64,000 nt of DNA from Cinnamomum chago. Lineage: Eukaryota; Streptophyta; Magnoliopsida; Laurales; Lauraceae. Within the stretch, counting starts at the first letter, position 1. Every line of letters begins with the position of its first letter. The stretch is taken from NCBI GenBank assembly GCA_038049695.1, contig CP142452.1, forward strand, positions 35,266,501 to 35,330,500, given 5' to 3'. Below the pieces are notes generated by a model, which saw nothing but the letters and a program-made list of their open reading frames with translations, ran no database searches and had not been told where the DNA came from. The position numbers and the translations under genes are program-made. Shown one piece after another: positions 1-13,200 of this stretch.

Positions 1-478
1 TTTGTTACTGCATGTTCGTACACACACAAAATATCACTTCCTCACACCTAGGCAGAGACGAATCATGAACATAGTTCTTTTCTACATAATTACAATAACT
101 CTTTAAGCCAATCTGAGATTTACAGGAAAATGCTTTGAATAAAGACGATCTAAATGTTGAAGGTATAACATTTTGGCAGAAGCATTCATTTTATTTCTCA
201 GGAGTGATTAACTGGGATGTATCAGACATTACATCTTTCTTGATTAGCAATTAGTTTATTGATAAAAAAAATGACATAAGAATACAACAGAAAAAATAAA
301 CAAACAAAAAATTTGTATGAGATGCACTATTTTTTTACCAATCTAAACACTATTTCATTGCTCAAAAAAAAAAAGCATGGTTAGAAAATCACATCGTTCA
401 GGAAATCATTAAATTTTTATCAAAGAATCAACAAGAAATGTAAGATTACTATAAAATAAGAGAAAAATAGTCTCTTAC
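1..478 (-). other. Start of BIG5 intron 29, no exon seen
   Basis: AT-rich sequence following the donor GTAAGAGA after exon 29. None of the three minus-strand frames resembles the conserved BIG5 C-terminus that should follow, so the remaining exons lie beyond the window edge. Confidence 0.6.
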
Positions 479-1177
479 TTGAATACTATCTATGACACCT
501 AATAGTAATAGTTGAGTGATACATTTGCCCCTAATTGTTCCCAATAAAGGATTTTCAGCATCAACCTCGGGGTCGGGCTCAATGGCATCGGGAATCTACA
601 ATGACATTCCATAAAGAAAAGAAATTAAGTTGTCATGTAACAGTAGATAATATTGGAAGAATAAAAATGCAGCTTCGCTAACTAGCAAAAATATTTCCAC
701 ACAAGCACAACCCTAATCAAGTTAAAGAATCCATCAAAAAAAAGGAAAAAATAAACAATAAAGCAATTACTTACACTAATGGCAATCAAGATTTTGGTCT
801 CAGATTTTGAGGCCCTACTTGGCATCATCCTTGTGTCGAGATTCTCTCTTAGGATGAGAACTGATTGTTTTGAAAATATTCTTTTTGGAAAATGAATTAT
901 GAAAAACTCGTTTGGCAGCATTTTCTAAAAATTATTCCCAATATGCAAAATTCAAAAAATGCCCGTTTGTCTCATGGAATTGAGTTCCTAAGAAATTCAT
1001 TGTAAAATGAATACCCAGCCATCGACTTCCTGCATTAAATCCTAAAAAATCACTCATCTGCAACTGCACCTCGTATCATTCCTCTCACCTTGTATCCAAC
1101 CAAACAAATGCTCCCATCCCTCCCACCAGGGATCGATCCCTGGTGGGAGGTTTTGAACCTCCATCCTCCGAGCCAAA

Positions 1178-1221
<44 letters not shown>

Positions 1222-4200
1222 GGCGGGGGGGGCTTAAACTCTTTCAAAGAATCTTCCCTAAAACCCTAAAAAATATAAAAAAATAAAAACCCATACCCCC
1301 ATTTCCATCTCTCTCTCCAAAATCATAAACCCTCTCTGGATGACCAAACCGATATATCAGCCAATATTTTCAAAATAGCAGCCAACAGCTTTGCTTTTTC
1401 TAAGAATCCCTATTTCTACTACTCATCATCTTCCAAACACACCCAAAGCAAGGTGAGAGGCTGCTTGAGCTCCCCTAACCACTCTTTGCAGTAAAACTAA
1501 GCCGAATTACAAGCCTTTGACGGATTTATTTGCAGCAAAACCAAGCAACTCAATGAAGGCCTTATTGGTAAGCATTTTGAGTTTATTTTTTGAAATTTTT
1601 TTTATAAGATTCTTCATCAAAATAGCTAAAAAAATTATTGAAGCATGTTAGATATAGAATTTTGGAGCAAAACTTTGTAGCTTTGAGCACTTCAGGTTTT
1701 TTTTTCTTTTGTGGTTTTCATTATTTACACCCGAATTTTGAAAAAAAAAATTCAAAAAATTGACTAGTACATGTAACCAAGCCTTCACTTAAGCTAGATT
1801 TGGTTGTACACTATTAGGTTTTCTTAGATATAGTGATATTGAGTGTAGATCTAGTTTTTTTTTTCTTCAAATTTGGGGCTTTTCTTGAAATCTTTTAAAT
1901 TTTCTCGAATTAGTTTGCCAAATGTGTTTAAAATGTGAGAATTGCTCGTGGGTTCCATATTTTTCATAGATCTAGTAATTTTGGTATGGTATTACAAACC
2001 ATAAACCCTTCACGAACTAGGTAAGGTATAGGTAAATAATACATTTGGATTGGGACGGGTTTAGGCCATCCCGTACCAAAACCTAAATTGTTGTCATCCT
2101 ATAAAGAAGTTTACCATTGCTAGAGTACATATTGGCAGGATGGGGAAGTTCATATTTACCTTCATTGGAGAAGATGGCAACAGAGCCTCAACCGGGCGGC
2201 TCCTGCTTTTGGAAGTGAAACTTCTGAGCAAGAGGTTGTCCATCATATTCCCCATAAACCTTTGACCGAATGTTTGACTTCGTCGGAGATCTTCACCAGA
2301 TTTCTGTGCTTTTTCAGACACAGATAATGGACCTGCAAAGATTGCACTTCTGTTTTTAGAAACTTAATTTACAGGCTGAAGTCTGTAATTCATGCATATA
2401 ATAACTGGCGTCTTCCATGTAAGAGCTATTAGAGTATCACATTGCAAACCTTCAGATTCTGTGATGTTTGCTGGGAAACCCATTTCTTCATTATCAACCT
2501 GTGAGCTTGAAGCACTGAGATTCTTTCCAGAACTTTCACCAGAAATACCAAGGGATGTATCAAAGGCCTTCTTATTCTCATTTATATCAAATTGATGGCC
2601 GTCTAGTTTTCCATTCCCTGCAGAAGGACTGTCTGGTCTACTGCCTGCCAAATCTTTGGACGGCACAAGGCTTTTTGAATTTTCGAAGCCCAAAGAATTG
2701 AGCAGCTCCAGGGGTTGAGTTGTGTATGAAGCATCCCTAAACAATCACCAATCAAAAAAGATCAATTAAACAGAACCCCCCCCCCCCCCCCCCCCCACAA
2801 AAAAAAAAAAAAAGAAGCAAAACAAACAAACAAACAAGACCAACCCCAGAACACACAATGGATCTTTGCATGTGAAATCTATACCGTATGCTTTTCAGGA
2901 GAGTATCCCAGTCATTCTCATTGAATTGATGACCTCCGACTTCTATGAGATGCACTAAAGCACCCAAGGAGATTGAAACCACGGACTGGTCTGTCTTCTT
3001 GGCACAGTCCAACAGCAGCCCTAGCAGTGGTGGCAGCATAAACGACACCTCCTGCACAAGATTAAGGCAAAAGAATGAGACCACAATCTTGATATAGTTA
3101 AATGTCCATCCCCTGTGCAAAAAAGTTCAATTTAGTACTCTGTAAATTGACAATCTATCCAAAGGAGTTCAAAACTAGAAGTGATGGTAAAGATAGTAGT
3201 CGGCTGGGTTGAAGTGGGAAAAGTTAGAATGGAAAGTGGAAACAGCAAACAAAACAATACTAAGACCGTAGTTACCTTGTAAAAAGTATTGAAAAGGTTG
3301 CAAAGCAACTGAAGTGAATGAATGCTATTTTCCCGAAGCCACTCATCACCAGAAAGGATGAAGCCTTCCTTACCAGCATGTCTTACATGATCAAAAATTG
3401 GAAAAAGAACACGATGAAATATGCTTTCCCAAAATGCTGATGAGAATTTGTGACCTCTCTCATTCAACAAATCAAACAGCACCTCAAGTGCACAGTTTCT
3501 GACCTCCAATCTAGGATCCGATGTTAGGTCAGACAATCCCGCCAGCATTGGAAACCAGTAATGTTCAGTGACATCAAAATTTGTGTCCGTGCCAGCATCT
3601 ACAGGTTTTAGAGCACCACCTGGAATGAGGCCCTGAAACAAATTAAGTACAAGTGAGTCCCCACCATGTGCAATGAATCTGAAGTACACATATAAGGATG
3701 TCAAGCAAAACAATATATATATATATAATATGGAGAGAGAGAGAGAGAGGAGAATCTGAAGCAATGATAGTAACCTCTTGAAGTAGTTCAGTTAATTGCG
3801 AACCAGCAATTCTCTATGGATCCCTATACAATTTTTCTTTTTCTTTTTTTCTTTTTGGCGAAACAGATGATTTATTAATTAGCAGTAGTTCAAAAGTACA
3901 TCAAAACAAAAACAAAACATTTAGCTGGTTTGTCCCTGAAGGTTTTTTTTTTTAATGGTGAATGTATTCATTGCTCTAAAGGTTTGTCCCTGAAGTTGAT
4001 TCTGCCATTCGTCCATCCTCCTTCTAGTTACCTGCAAACCAATATCCTACAAATGGCTAAACCAAATATGTATTGGCAATAGTGAGCAAGGACCAACATA
4101 GCAGTTGCGGCGAGCATAGCAACCAGTGGCCAAAACACCACATAGTGGGTGATAAATAGCGGTTGCGGTGATACGTAGCAGCGTAGCGGCATAAATTTTT

Positions 4201-7200
4201 TAAGTGGCCAAAAGAATTCAAATCTTTTGTAGCAACCAATCTTGTGTTCTTTTAGCGATTTGGAACCATATACGGGTAAGAGACAACTTTAGGAAAGGTT
4301 ATTGATGAGAAGAAACAGGAAAACAAAGTTTTAAATTAAAAATGCTTGGCTCTACTAGGTTTTAGACCACAGTGCCTCTATTTTCAAAATAGTGCAGCAA
4401 ACTCATCTGCTACGGCCACTGCTATTTTGAACCATAATATTGAGTAGAATATAGTAAGCATTGGTGGGCCTAGTTTTGCCAGGAGGTCGGCAACCTTATT
4501 TGTTGGACGATGACAAAACCAGACTTGTCAATGTCGGATTGAGTCAAGTGCCCGGAGCATAGTTATTAGGATCCTACGATTCGTATCCCGAATATTAAGG
4601 AAAACGATTCATATCTATGCAAGGAATCCCATTTACAAATGAATATTAGGATTCAAGTGGTGAATCCTACAATTCGATACTTGTTTCATCAAATCTTAAG
4701 ATTAAAGCAATTCGGCTAAGCGAGAATAGCTACAACCAATAAGTTAATATTAATAATCTTTTACCTTTTTTCTTTCTTTATTCTTTATTTCCTTTAACGC
4801 TTTTATTTTTAAAAGGTTATTTAGTAGTTAACGAAACTTCCTAAGAATTTTTTGTGCCTTTGATAAGGTTTTCTTTCTTTATTATTCTTTTTTTTTAAAT
4901 CTATTTTGGTTTTGTTCTTCATAAACACTTTCTTAACTTCAAGAGATACACTACTTTGTAAGATTAACGGTTTGGATTTTATTTTAATATTTATATTTTT
5001 AATTGAAGTTAATAAAAAATATATATTGATATTTTAAACTTATTTAATTATTTACACATCATTTATTTCATATATATATTAATATTTATTATCAAAAAGA
5101 AAGAAAGCCCCTTTTCTTCCTTCCAGCTCAAACAAAACTCTCTGCCTTATATGCAGTCTGCTCTTAGGAGAACATTGCCCATATCCAACTATTAACACAT
5201 GTTATTTATGATATATTAATGTATATGTATATATCAATAATGCTCTTCATATGATTGTATCATAGTCTTATTCGTCACTATGCTGATTCTGCTATGGATG
5301 AAAAATGGAAGGATTATGAATACTACTTTTTTTCTTTTAAAAAAAAATTATATGTTTTCTTTCATTTTTTAACAAGAAAGAAATTTTTAAAAAAATCGTA
5401 TGATTCACATTCACGATACGATTCAGGATACAATTCGATTCAACCCTAAAACAATTTCCGTTATGATTTCGATTTTCAGAACTTGAGATCAATCACTGAA
5501 TCAAGTCAGTCAACCTATGTCAACATGCAAATAGCTTAATTATACAGATAGATCATCAGGCAAAAAGAAAAATAGCTCACTACCATGTCCTATATTGCTT
5601 CCACGTTTAGTAATACTAGAGTAAAACGTAGGTAAGAGATGAGACAGATGGTTAAAAATGTTAGATGGGGAGAAAATGCAGGTTTATAATCAAGTGAACA
5701 TAATGTCTCAATATCACATAGATCAATTTGGCATATTGCACCCAGTGGGTTGAAGGATCACCCCTTGAAGCATGCATAAGCACACATATGGCACGCATGG
5801 AAAATGGTTAGTGTCACAGTATCATATAGATGAATTTAGCACATAGCACTAAATAAGTTGAGAGATCCCTCGTTGAAGCAAAAAGAAATCAATTGTAAGA
5901 CATGCAGAGGCGCACACCATCTGTGATGGTCTGTAGATTTCTGTAGTGCTAGCTTAGGTAAGTGCCAATACATTGAAGTGGGTGCGATGTAAAAGAATAA
6001 AAAATGGATAGCGGGTGGGTGAAGTCTCAACCCTATCCAATTATCCTAAGGTTGTGCTCAGCGCATGGATAAAAATATGATACTATGGAAATTTTACATG
6101 ATTTTCCGTTTGGTAATCATGAGGGAAAAAGTAAATGAATCATGTGAGAAGGTGAATAAGTCATTCTGCTAACCTCTGCAAGTCGATCTTCACAAATGCG
6201 TAGGAGAGCAATAGCCTTCAAACTTATTCGGGGAGAGCTTTTATTATTGGCAAAACCAATGAGACAGTTTACACAATCCATAAAGCAGTCTCCAACAACT
6301 TGATCAAAGTGCTCCAAGATAACTGGAGTTTATCTTGTATTAGTTCTGGTGATTAAGTCAAAAGCTTGAAGGAATAGAGAACCCAATCAAGGCTAGTAAA
6401 TGCAACTCATCACATATTAGTTACAGTGTTAACATCTTAAGGGCATGTTTGGCATTGTCAAAGAAGTTTCAAGTAAAGGGGAGGGCTGGGAAATCTTAGC
6501 AAGAAAAACAGAGCCATTGAAGATTAGAGCATTCCATATTCACGAAGTAGATAGGAAATTCTTGGTAGAATGACTCTCCACCAGTAATACACTATTTCAA
6601 TGAATCCCAGCATGGAAGGAAAAAATTAGTGATCATGATCTCCACCTTTTGACCCTTCAACATTCACGATGTTGATCAAAGTACCTTTCTCGAGAAATCA
6701 CAAGGACAATGCCAAATGTCCACCAAAAGAAAAAGAAGATAGTAAAAAATTGTAATAATTACATGTTTGATTAGATACAGTAAATGGAAAAGAAACAGAG
6801 ACTTCATACCCTGTTCTACATTTTCAAATGCACTTTCAACAATTGACTCCAATTCATCATCAGCAGCTGCTGTGAAGATCATAAATACACTTCGCCATCC
6901 TGATTTAATACTTCCAACCTTCGATTTTATCATCTGAAAAGCAGAAAAGACTGAACTAACTACATATTTCCATATTTGATACTACTAAATATAATTTTTC
7001 ATAAAAAAATCAGTTTGATAAGTGAACTAATAATCGCGATGACAAAATTCAAGCAGCATAGATATACCTGCACAATGCAGTCAACAATTAAACCCCGAAT
7101 TGGTTCACTTTGGCTATTCCGTATAAGAATGACAAATGGTTTCAAAATGTCATTCTGGAATGTGAAGTTAGTGAGCTCCGCACGCTCCAGATACTTCATA

Positions 7201-10200
7201 CCAAGCTGCCTTAAGGAGTCAATGGCATACATTGCAATTTTTTCATCATGGTGGCTCCCAGCAGTAATAAAATGGTGAGCCAAGACAGACCATATCCTGG
7301 CCCAAACCTGAAAATTACAGATTATGAAAATAAGACAAAAACAGGAACAAAAAATAAATAAATACGTCAATGGCTTGACCTCATGTCTAATGAGTTTAAT
7401 GAGTTGGATCTACATGTTAGGGCTTACTCCATGTTGCAGACTAAGGAACATAATTTCAAGTATATCTTTTGGATCAACATATTATAAAATGTGTATCATT
7501 CCAAATACACCATAGGATTATAGGAATACCTGTAATTATCCTAGAGATTTGCTAGGATGATATATGATAATTAGGGAGATTCCTAAAGATTTGTCGGGAT
7601 GACTGATTGTAATAAGTGAGATAGATTTTAGTTCCCTGATATAGGAATTGTAAGTACTAAATATACATGATAAGTAATTATAAAAGAGGGATACAACAAC
7701 TATAGAGGACCTGATGGGGACATCAACCCTAATTCCCCCAATTCTTTCAAGATCTACCAATGACAGAGGCATAGAATTGCAAGCTAATCCATGGATGGAT
7801 GACGTGTATCCCAACTTTGATCGATGAAATGTTGAGAATCCACCGTTGGATTACTATTCTGGCAACATCCAACAATTGAATCTCTTTGGATCAAGTGTTT
7901 GATGGAATGAAGGCCCCATCTGTGCAGTTGCGTTGAAGCCCCACATTGGGAAGTGCCACATGGGAGGCAATAAAAGAATTATTGAAGTTCGGAGGGGCCC
8001 AAGAGAATTTCAAAGAAGAAACAAGAGGTGGGCCAATAACTTAAAGAAAATAGTAAAGGAGGAGGGGTCCACAAATTAAGTCGTCCAAGACACTGGGATT
8101 TGTGTGCATATCCCATTGCGCACGAATCCCAATGTTGAGACCTCTTTTTTCCACTTCTTTTTTTTTCTTTTCTTTTCTTCTTTTGTCATTTTATTGTTTG
8201 ATGATGTCATCAAGTCGTTGGGGTTATGTTAAAAGGACATTTTTCTGTCTTCTCTTTCATTATGCTATATATGTGATGAATAAAAAAACTATTTTTCAAG
8301 TTCTCCTTGAGTATCCATTGTTGTACTCGCCTCCTAGATCAGAGTTTGGTGAGAGCCAAAGTAAGGTAACACCTCCTAGATCAGATTTTGGTAAGAGCCC
8401 AAGGTATCATCTTCTTCTCCGTTTTTTTCTCTTCCTTTGAGTTGTCTTTGGATAAAAAACCCTAGATCTACATATCCCACTAACCACCAGCCACTAGAAA
8501 TTGTAGCTCTACACCATCTCCACCATTAGATCGCCTCCAAACCACTAGATCCATACCAGCAGCCCCTAGATCTCTTCATCCCATCATCAAACCCCCAAAT
8601 CCAACCAACGAAACTTTAGATCCAAGCCATCCTTAACATCTATCAGCCACTTAACTACCCAAATACTAAGATGCCGTTGGTTGACCCTTCCAAGCCCACC
8701 AAAACCCATCATCCAACCCATCCGACCCAATCTGAACAATCCAACACCTTGGCTGATCCCCTTACTAGCCTACAACAGTTCAGCTGAACCAAGTATAGCC
8801 TTGAACAGCCCCATCCGACCCTGATCCCAACCATATCAGCCATTGGCCACATCCTAGACTAGCATAATTTATGTTAGTTTGCACCTTCTAACATCACCAT
8901 CCCTAAATAATAATTAAACATCACAACTGAATTTATTTTGGGACTTACATTGTTGTGGGATAGTTATTTCAGATCAGAATTTTGTTCACTAAGCCCGTAT
9001 TACACATTGAACCGCTTGCAACTAAGTTGAACCAAGCCTTAGTCCAAATCCTCGCAAACAAGAATAAATAAACTTATGTGAATTGGCGATTCCCTAAGCA
9101 AGTGGAAGTTCCAACTTCCACTAGGACCCCTCCCTCTCACTGCTAGAGGGGCCTCTATTTTAGGACTTGTGACATAGCCTTAGATCATTACAAATTACCC
9201 ACTTAATTCTCAATGCTAGATGGTGTAAGTGGTGTGGTTTATAATTCAGCATTAATTATTACTTCTCAGATTGATCTCATCATTCCATATTAGGCTAGAT
9301 TGCATCTCATCCTGCATCAGGACCACTCCATTCTTCTGAATTTCTCTTATTTTCTATGGGTGTTATCATGGTATCAGAGATCTAAGGTTTCAGTCGACAA
9401 TTGATTTTTTTCTCAGAAGGTGGCTCACATTTCTACTTCTCAAAGATCAATTCCTCTCTTGCTTGCTACTTCTTCACAACATTCGATCAACCAGCCCATA
9501 CTTGGAGATCTTTCACTGCAAACGTATTTTACCTGTGCAAGGAGTCTGATTCAGAAATTCTGCAGACCACTGCTCCTGTGCACAGTATTCTGATTTCAAC
9601 AGCTAAGGCCCACTGGTGATTCATCAAAAGTCAGGTTCTATCATATAATTGGTCATCTATCTCTCCTAATAATTATCAAGATTTTTTTAGATTTTTTATA
9701 GTCTGTTTGGAGGGCTTTTTGGGAAGTCTTGCAATTTGACAGTTTTGTGGGGCTCTCTTAATTCCAGTCATTCATCTTCTTTGATCTGACCCTGTTCAGT
9801 ATGAGATTTCGTCACAAGGTGAACGACACATTAAGGGATCTATCTATTCATAACTGATCAGATTTGTGATAACTGTGTTTTGGTGATTTTGCTTCACTGC
9901 CAAGGCCACCCAACCCTTTTTTGGAGTTCTGTTTTTTTCCCCCACTAGTTTTTTAAACTTCTTCAGTTCTTCCTAATTTATGGAAAGAATGGACAAATAA
10001 GAAATTATGGCGGTGAAAGTTAATAGAAAAAATTAATTCTTATGTGAGTTTCAACTTTGGAACGTTGTGGTTGGGTCTCTGTTGACTTTGGGGTTGGATC
10101 TATAAAAAGGCCTGCACTACAGACACATATAGTCCGGCCAATGGACCACTAAAAATGCTCAGATGATTAGTTGGATATTGAACTCTGTTGACCCTTCCAT

Positions 10201-13200
10201 TGATCTTAATCTCTGACCCTACAAATCTGCAGCTGAGATGTGGTAGCATCTACGGCGAGTTTATAATCAAGAAAATGATGCCCATCGATTTCAGTTGGAA
10301 TATAAAATTGCGGAACATAATCGAGGAGAAAAGAGCATACATGACTATTACTGTGGGTATATGAGTATATAGTTAGGATATGCATCGCTAAACTATGTAC
10401 TATGCCAAAAGGCTCACTTGGCATTATTTAACAAATATATGTGACTGCCGAACATCATTAATTATTGATAAAGCTGCATCATGAACATGAACCTATTTGT
10501 GCCAATTTGTTGAAATGAAGGCCAAAGCCCTCACTGGATTACTGTGACCCTGTTTAGAATAACTTCATGAAGAACAACATTGCAAGTCACAAGATTTACT
10601 AGATTCCCACCAGTCCAATGCTCTTACGGAATCTATCAATCTAATGCCTTTATAGCAAAAGATAAATGGGGCATGACTAAGGTCCAATGTTTTTGCTGCA
10701 AGGAATTTGAACATTTGGCTAATAACTGCAAAAAGAGGAAGATGTGTAACCACTGACATGTAATTTCAGAATGTTGAAAACGCCCTCAGAATTGACAGGC
10801 AAATGCTTATCAAGCTAATCAGCCACTACATCTACATTTTCCAATACTGGTGATTCCAACTAGTCACTCTAGAAATGGTGCAAAAAATTGTCCAAAATTC
10901 AAATGCCTCAACTTTTACCACCATGGGCTCCCCAGGTAAACCTATAACATTTCCATCTATTTGGTATGTGGATTCCAGTGCCAGTCATCATATCACCAAC
11001 TCATCTGCAAATTTACAAAATATCAAACATGTGTCTGGCAATCATCATATTCATACAGCAGACGGGACGGCGGGGGGGGGGGGGGGGGGGGGGGGGGGGG
11101 TCATATCTCAGTTTTCACCATTGTTAACCTCCTATATCACTTATATTGAAAGAAAAAAAATCTCCTTAACTTACTGCAAATCTTCTTTCCATCAGTAGCT
11201 TGGTTGATGATAAGTATTAAGTAATAAGTATTGTATTTCTTTTACTCATAATGAATGTCTTATAGAAGACCAGGAATTGGGAAGCCAATGGTGAGGATTG
11301 ACAATTATTTGCTTTGAAATTGGAAGTTTCTTTAAAGACCTTTCTTTCTAATTTTTCTGATTCCAAACGACAATATCCTTGTTTGTGACATCGAAGATTA
11401 GGACATTTTTATTTCAATAAGTTGATTGATATGATTTGGCGTGATTAATAACAAACACTCTTTTTCTTTTCATAATGCTACTGTGGTAATTGTTGTACAA
11501 TTAAACAAAGAACTCTTTCATTCCTCTCAGTGATATTGTTTCACATACCTGTTTTGACTTGGTACACACCGATGTCTGGGTTCCTACGCCTATTCTTTCT
11601 CACCATCATCATCATCATCAAAGCCTTGTCACAACCATGTTAGGGTCACCTACACGAATTCTCTTTCTCCACTCCAACCTATCTTGAGCCAAATCCTTGG
11701 ATAGGGTGCACTTCTTCATATCTATTGTTACTGAATGCATCCACGTCCTCTTCAGCCTACCCCCTCCCCTTGGTCGGCCATCAACCTGTATGGAAAAACT
11801 TTTCCTCAATAGCATTGCAGCTGGCCTATGTTGGACATGTCCAAAAAACGGTCAAACGAGTTTCTCTTATTTTATCACCTATTGATACTACCCCTAAATG
11901 CTCCCTAAACCACTCATTTCTAATTCGATCTTTAGTTTCCCACACATCGACATCAACATTCTCATCTCTATTACACTCATTTTATGCATGTGTTGCTTCT
12001 TGATTGGCCAATACTCTGCTTCATAGGTCTTAGCTAGTCTAATCGTTGTCATATAAAAAATTTCCTTCAATCTTTTGGTACACGCCAATCACAAAGCACT
12101 CCAAAAGTAAATCTCCACTTCAAGCATTTTACTATTATCTTGTGTTCACTATGTTCCTTGGCCTCTCTATCCTTGCTAATTATCAAGCCAAGGTATTGGT
12201 TTGTATCCCTTTTGTGATATAAATACTTCATTATTTCTTATTGAAGCTTTTAGTCATTATACTTGGGTTTATTTTTTTAATAATCAGGTCGATGTCTTTA
12301 GCATATTTAAAGAATTTTGTGCCCTTATTGAGACAGACTTTACATTCAGATTCAGGGGAGAGTACGTGTCTACCCAATTTCAAAAAAATTTGGAAGACAA
12401 GGAATTGAGCCTTACCGATCTTGCCCCTCACACCCAACAACAAAATGGGGAGGCCAAACAAAAAAAATCAACAGATTTTGGCAACTATTCATGCATTGCT
12501 CCTTGATTCCATTGTTTCATGAAAGAAGCTATTAAAACAGTTGTTTACTTGGATAATTGGCAATTCACTTCTGTTTTGAAAATTTCCTCTTTTTATTTTT
12601 GTCTCTTTGATTCTCAACCCAATTACATGTTACGTACATTGGGGTGCATATATTATGTTCTCTTACCACCTCACAAGCATACCAAACTTTCATCATAAAC
12701 ATCAAAGTGTGTTTTCTTGGACTATGGTCTATGGACTTGTAGCAAAGATGACTAAGGTTCACACTCTTATTGTCGTAGCAGTGAATCAATCATGGCCCAT
12801 TCTTCAAATGGATGCCAAAAATACCTTCTTACACGATAATCGTAAGGAAACATTTTATATGCATCCGCCAAAAGAGACTTGACGTCTCCTCATCCTCTGT
12901 CTATCACTTTTGCAAGTCTCTTTATGGATTCAAAGTCTCAAACAAGCCCCCAACGCCGAGCTCGAGAAGTTTCGCACTACTCTCATCAACTCTGGGTTCA
13001 AACAAAGTTACCTCAATCATTCTCTCTTTCTTTTGGACGACATCTACAGGCATGCTCAATTCTAATAATGATCTTATTGGAATTAAATGGCTCCAACAAA
13101 ATCTTCAATCACATTTTCATATGAAAGACATCGGTACTATGACCTACTTTCTTGGGCTTGAAGTCACACATTCCAAACATAGGATTTTGCTCACTCAGAG

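Noticed and set aside
1119-1213. tRNA gene or tRNA-derived SINE at the palindrome
   Set aside because: There is a GGTTCAAAACC word but no properly spaced A box and no cloverleaf can be drawn.
8102-8440. 112-codon plus-strand frame inside the TG..CA element
   Set aside because: T-rich low-complexity start and a repeated CCTCCTAGATCAGA word explain the open frame; no protein similarity is recognised.
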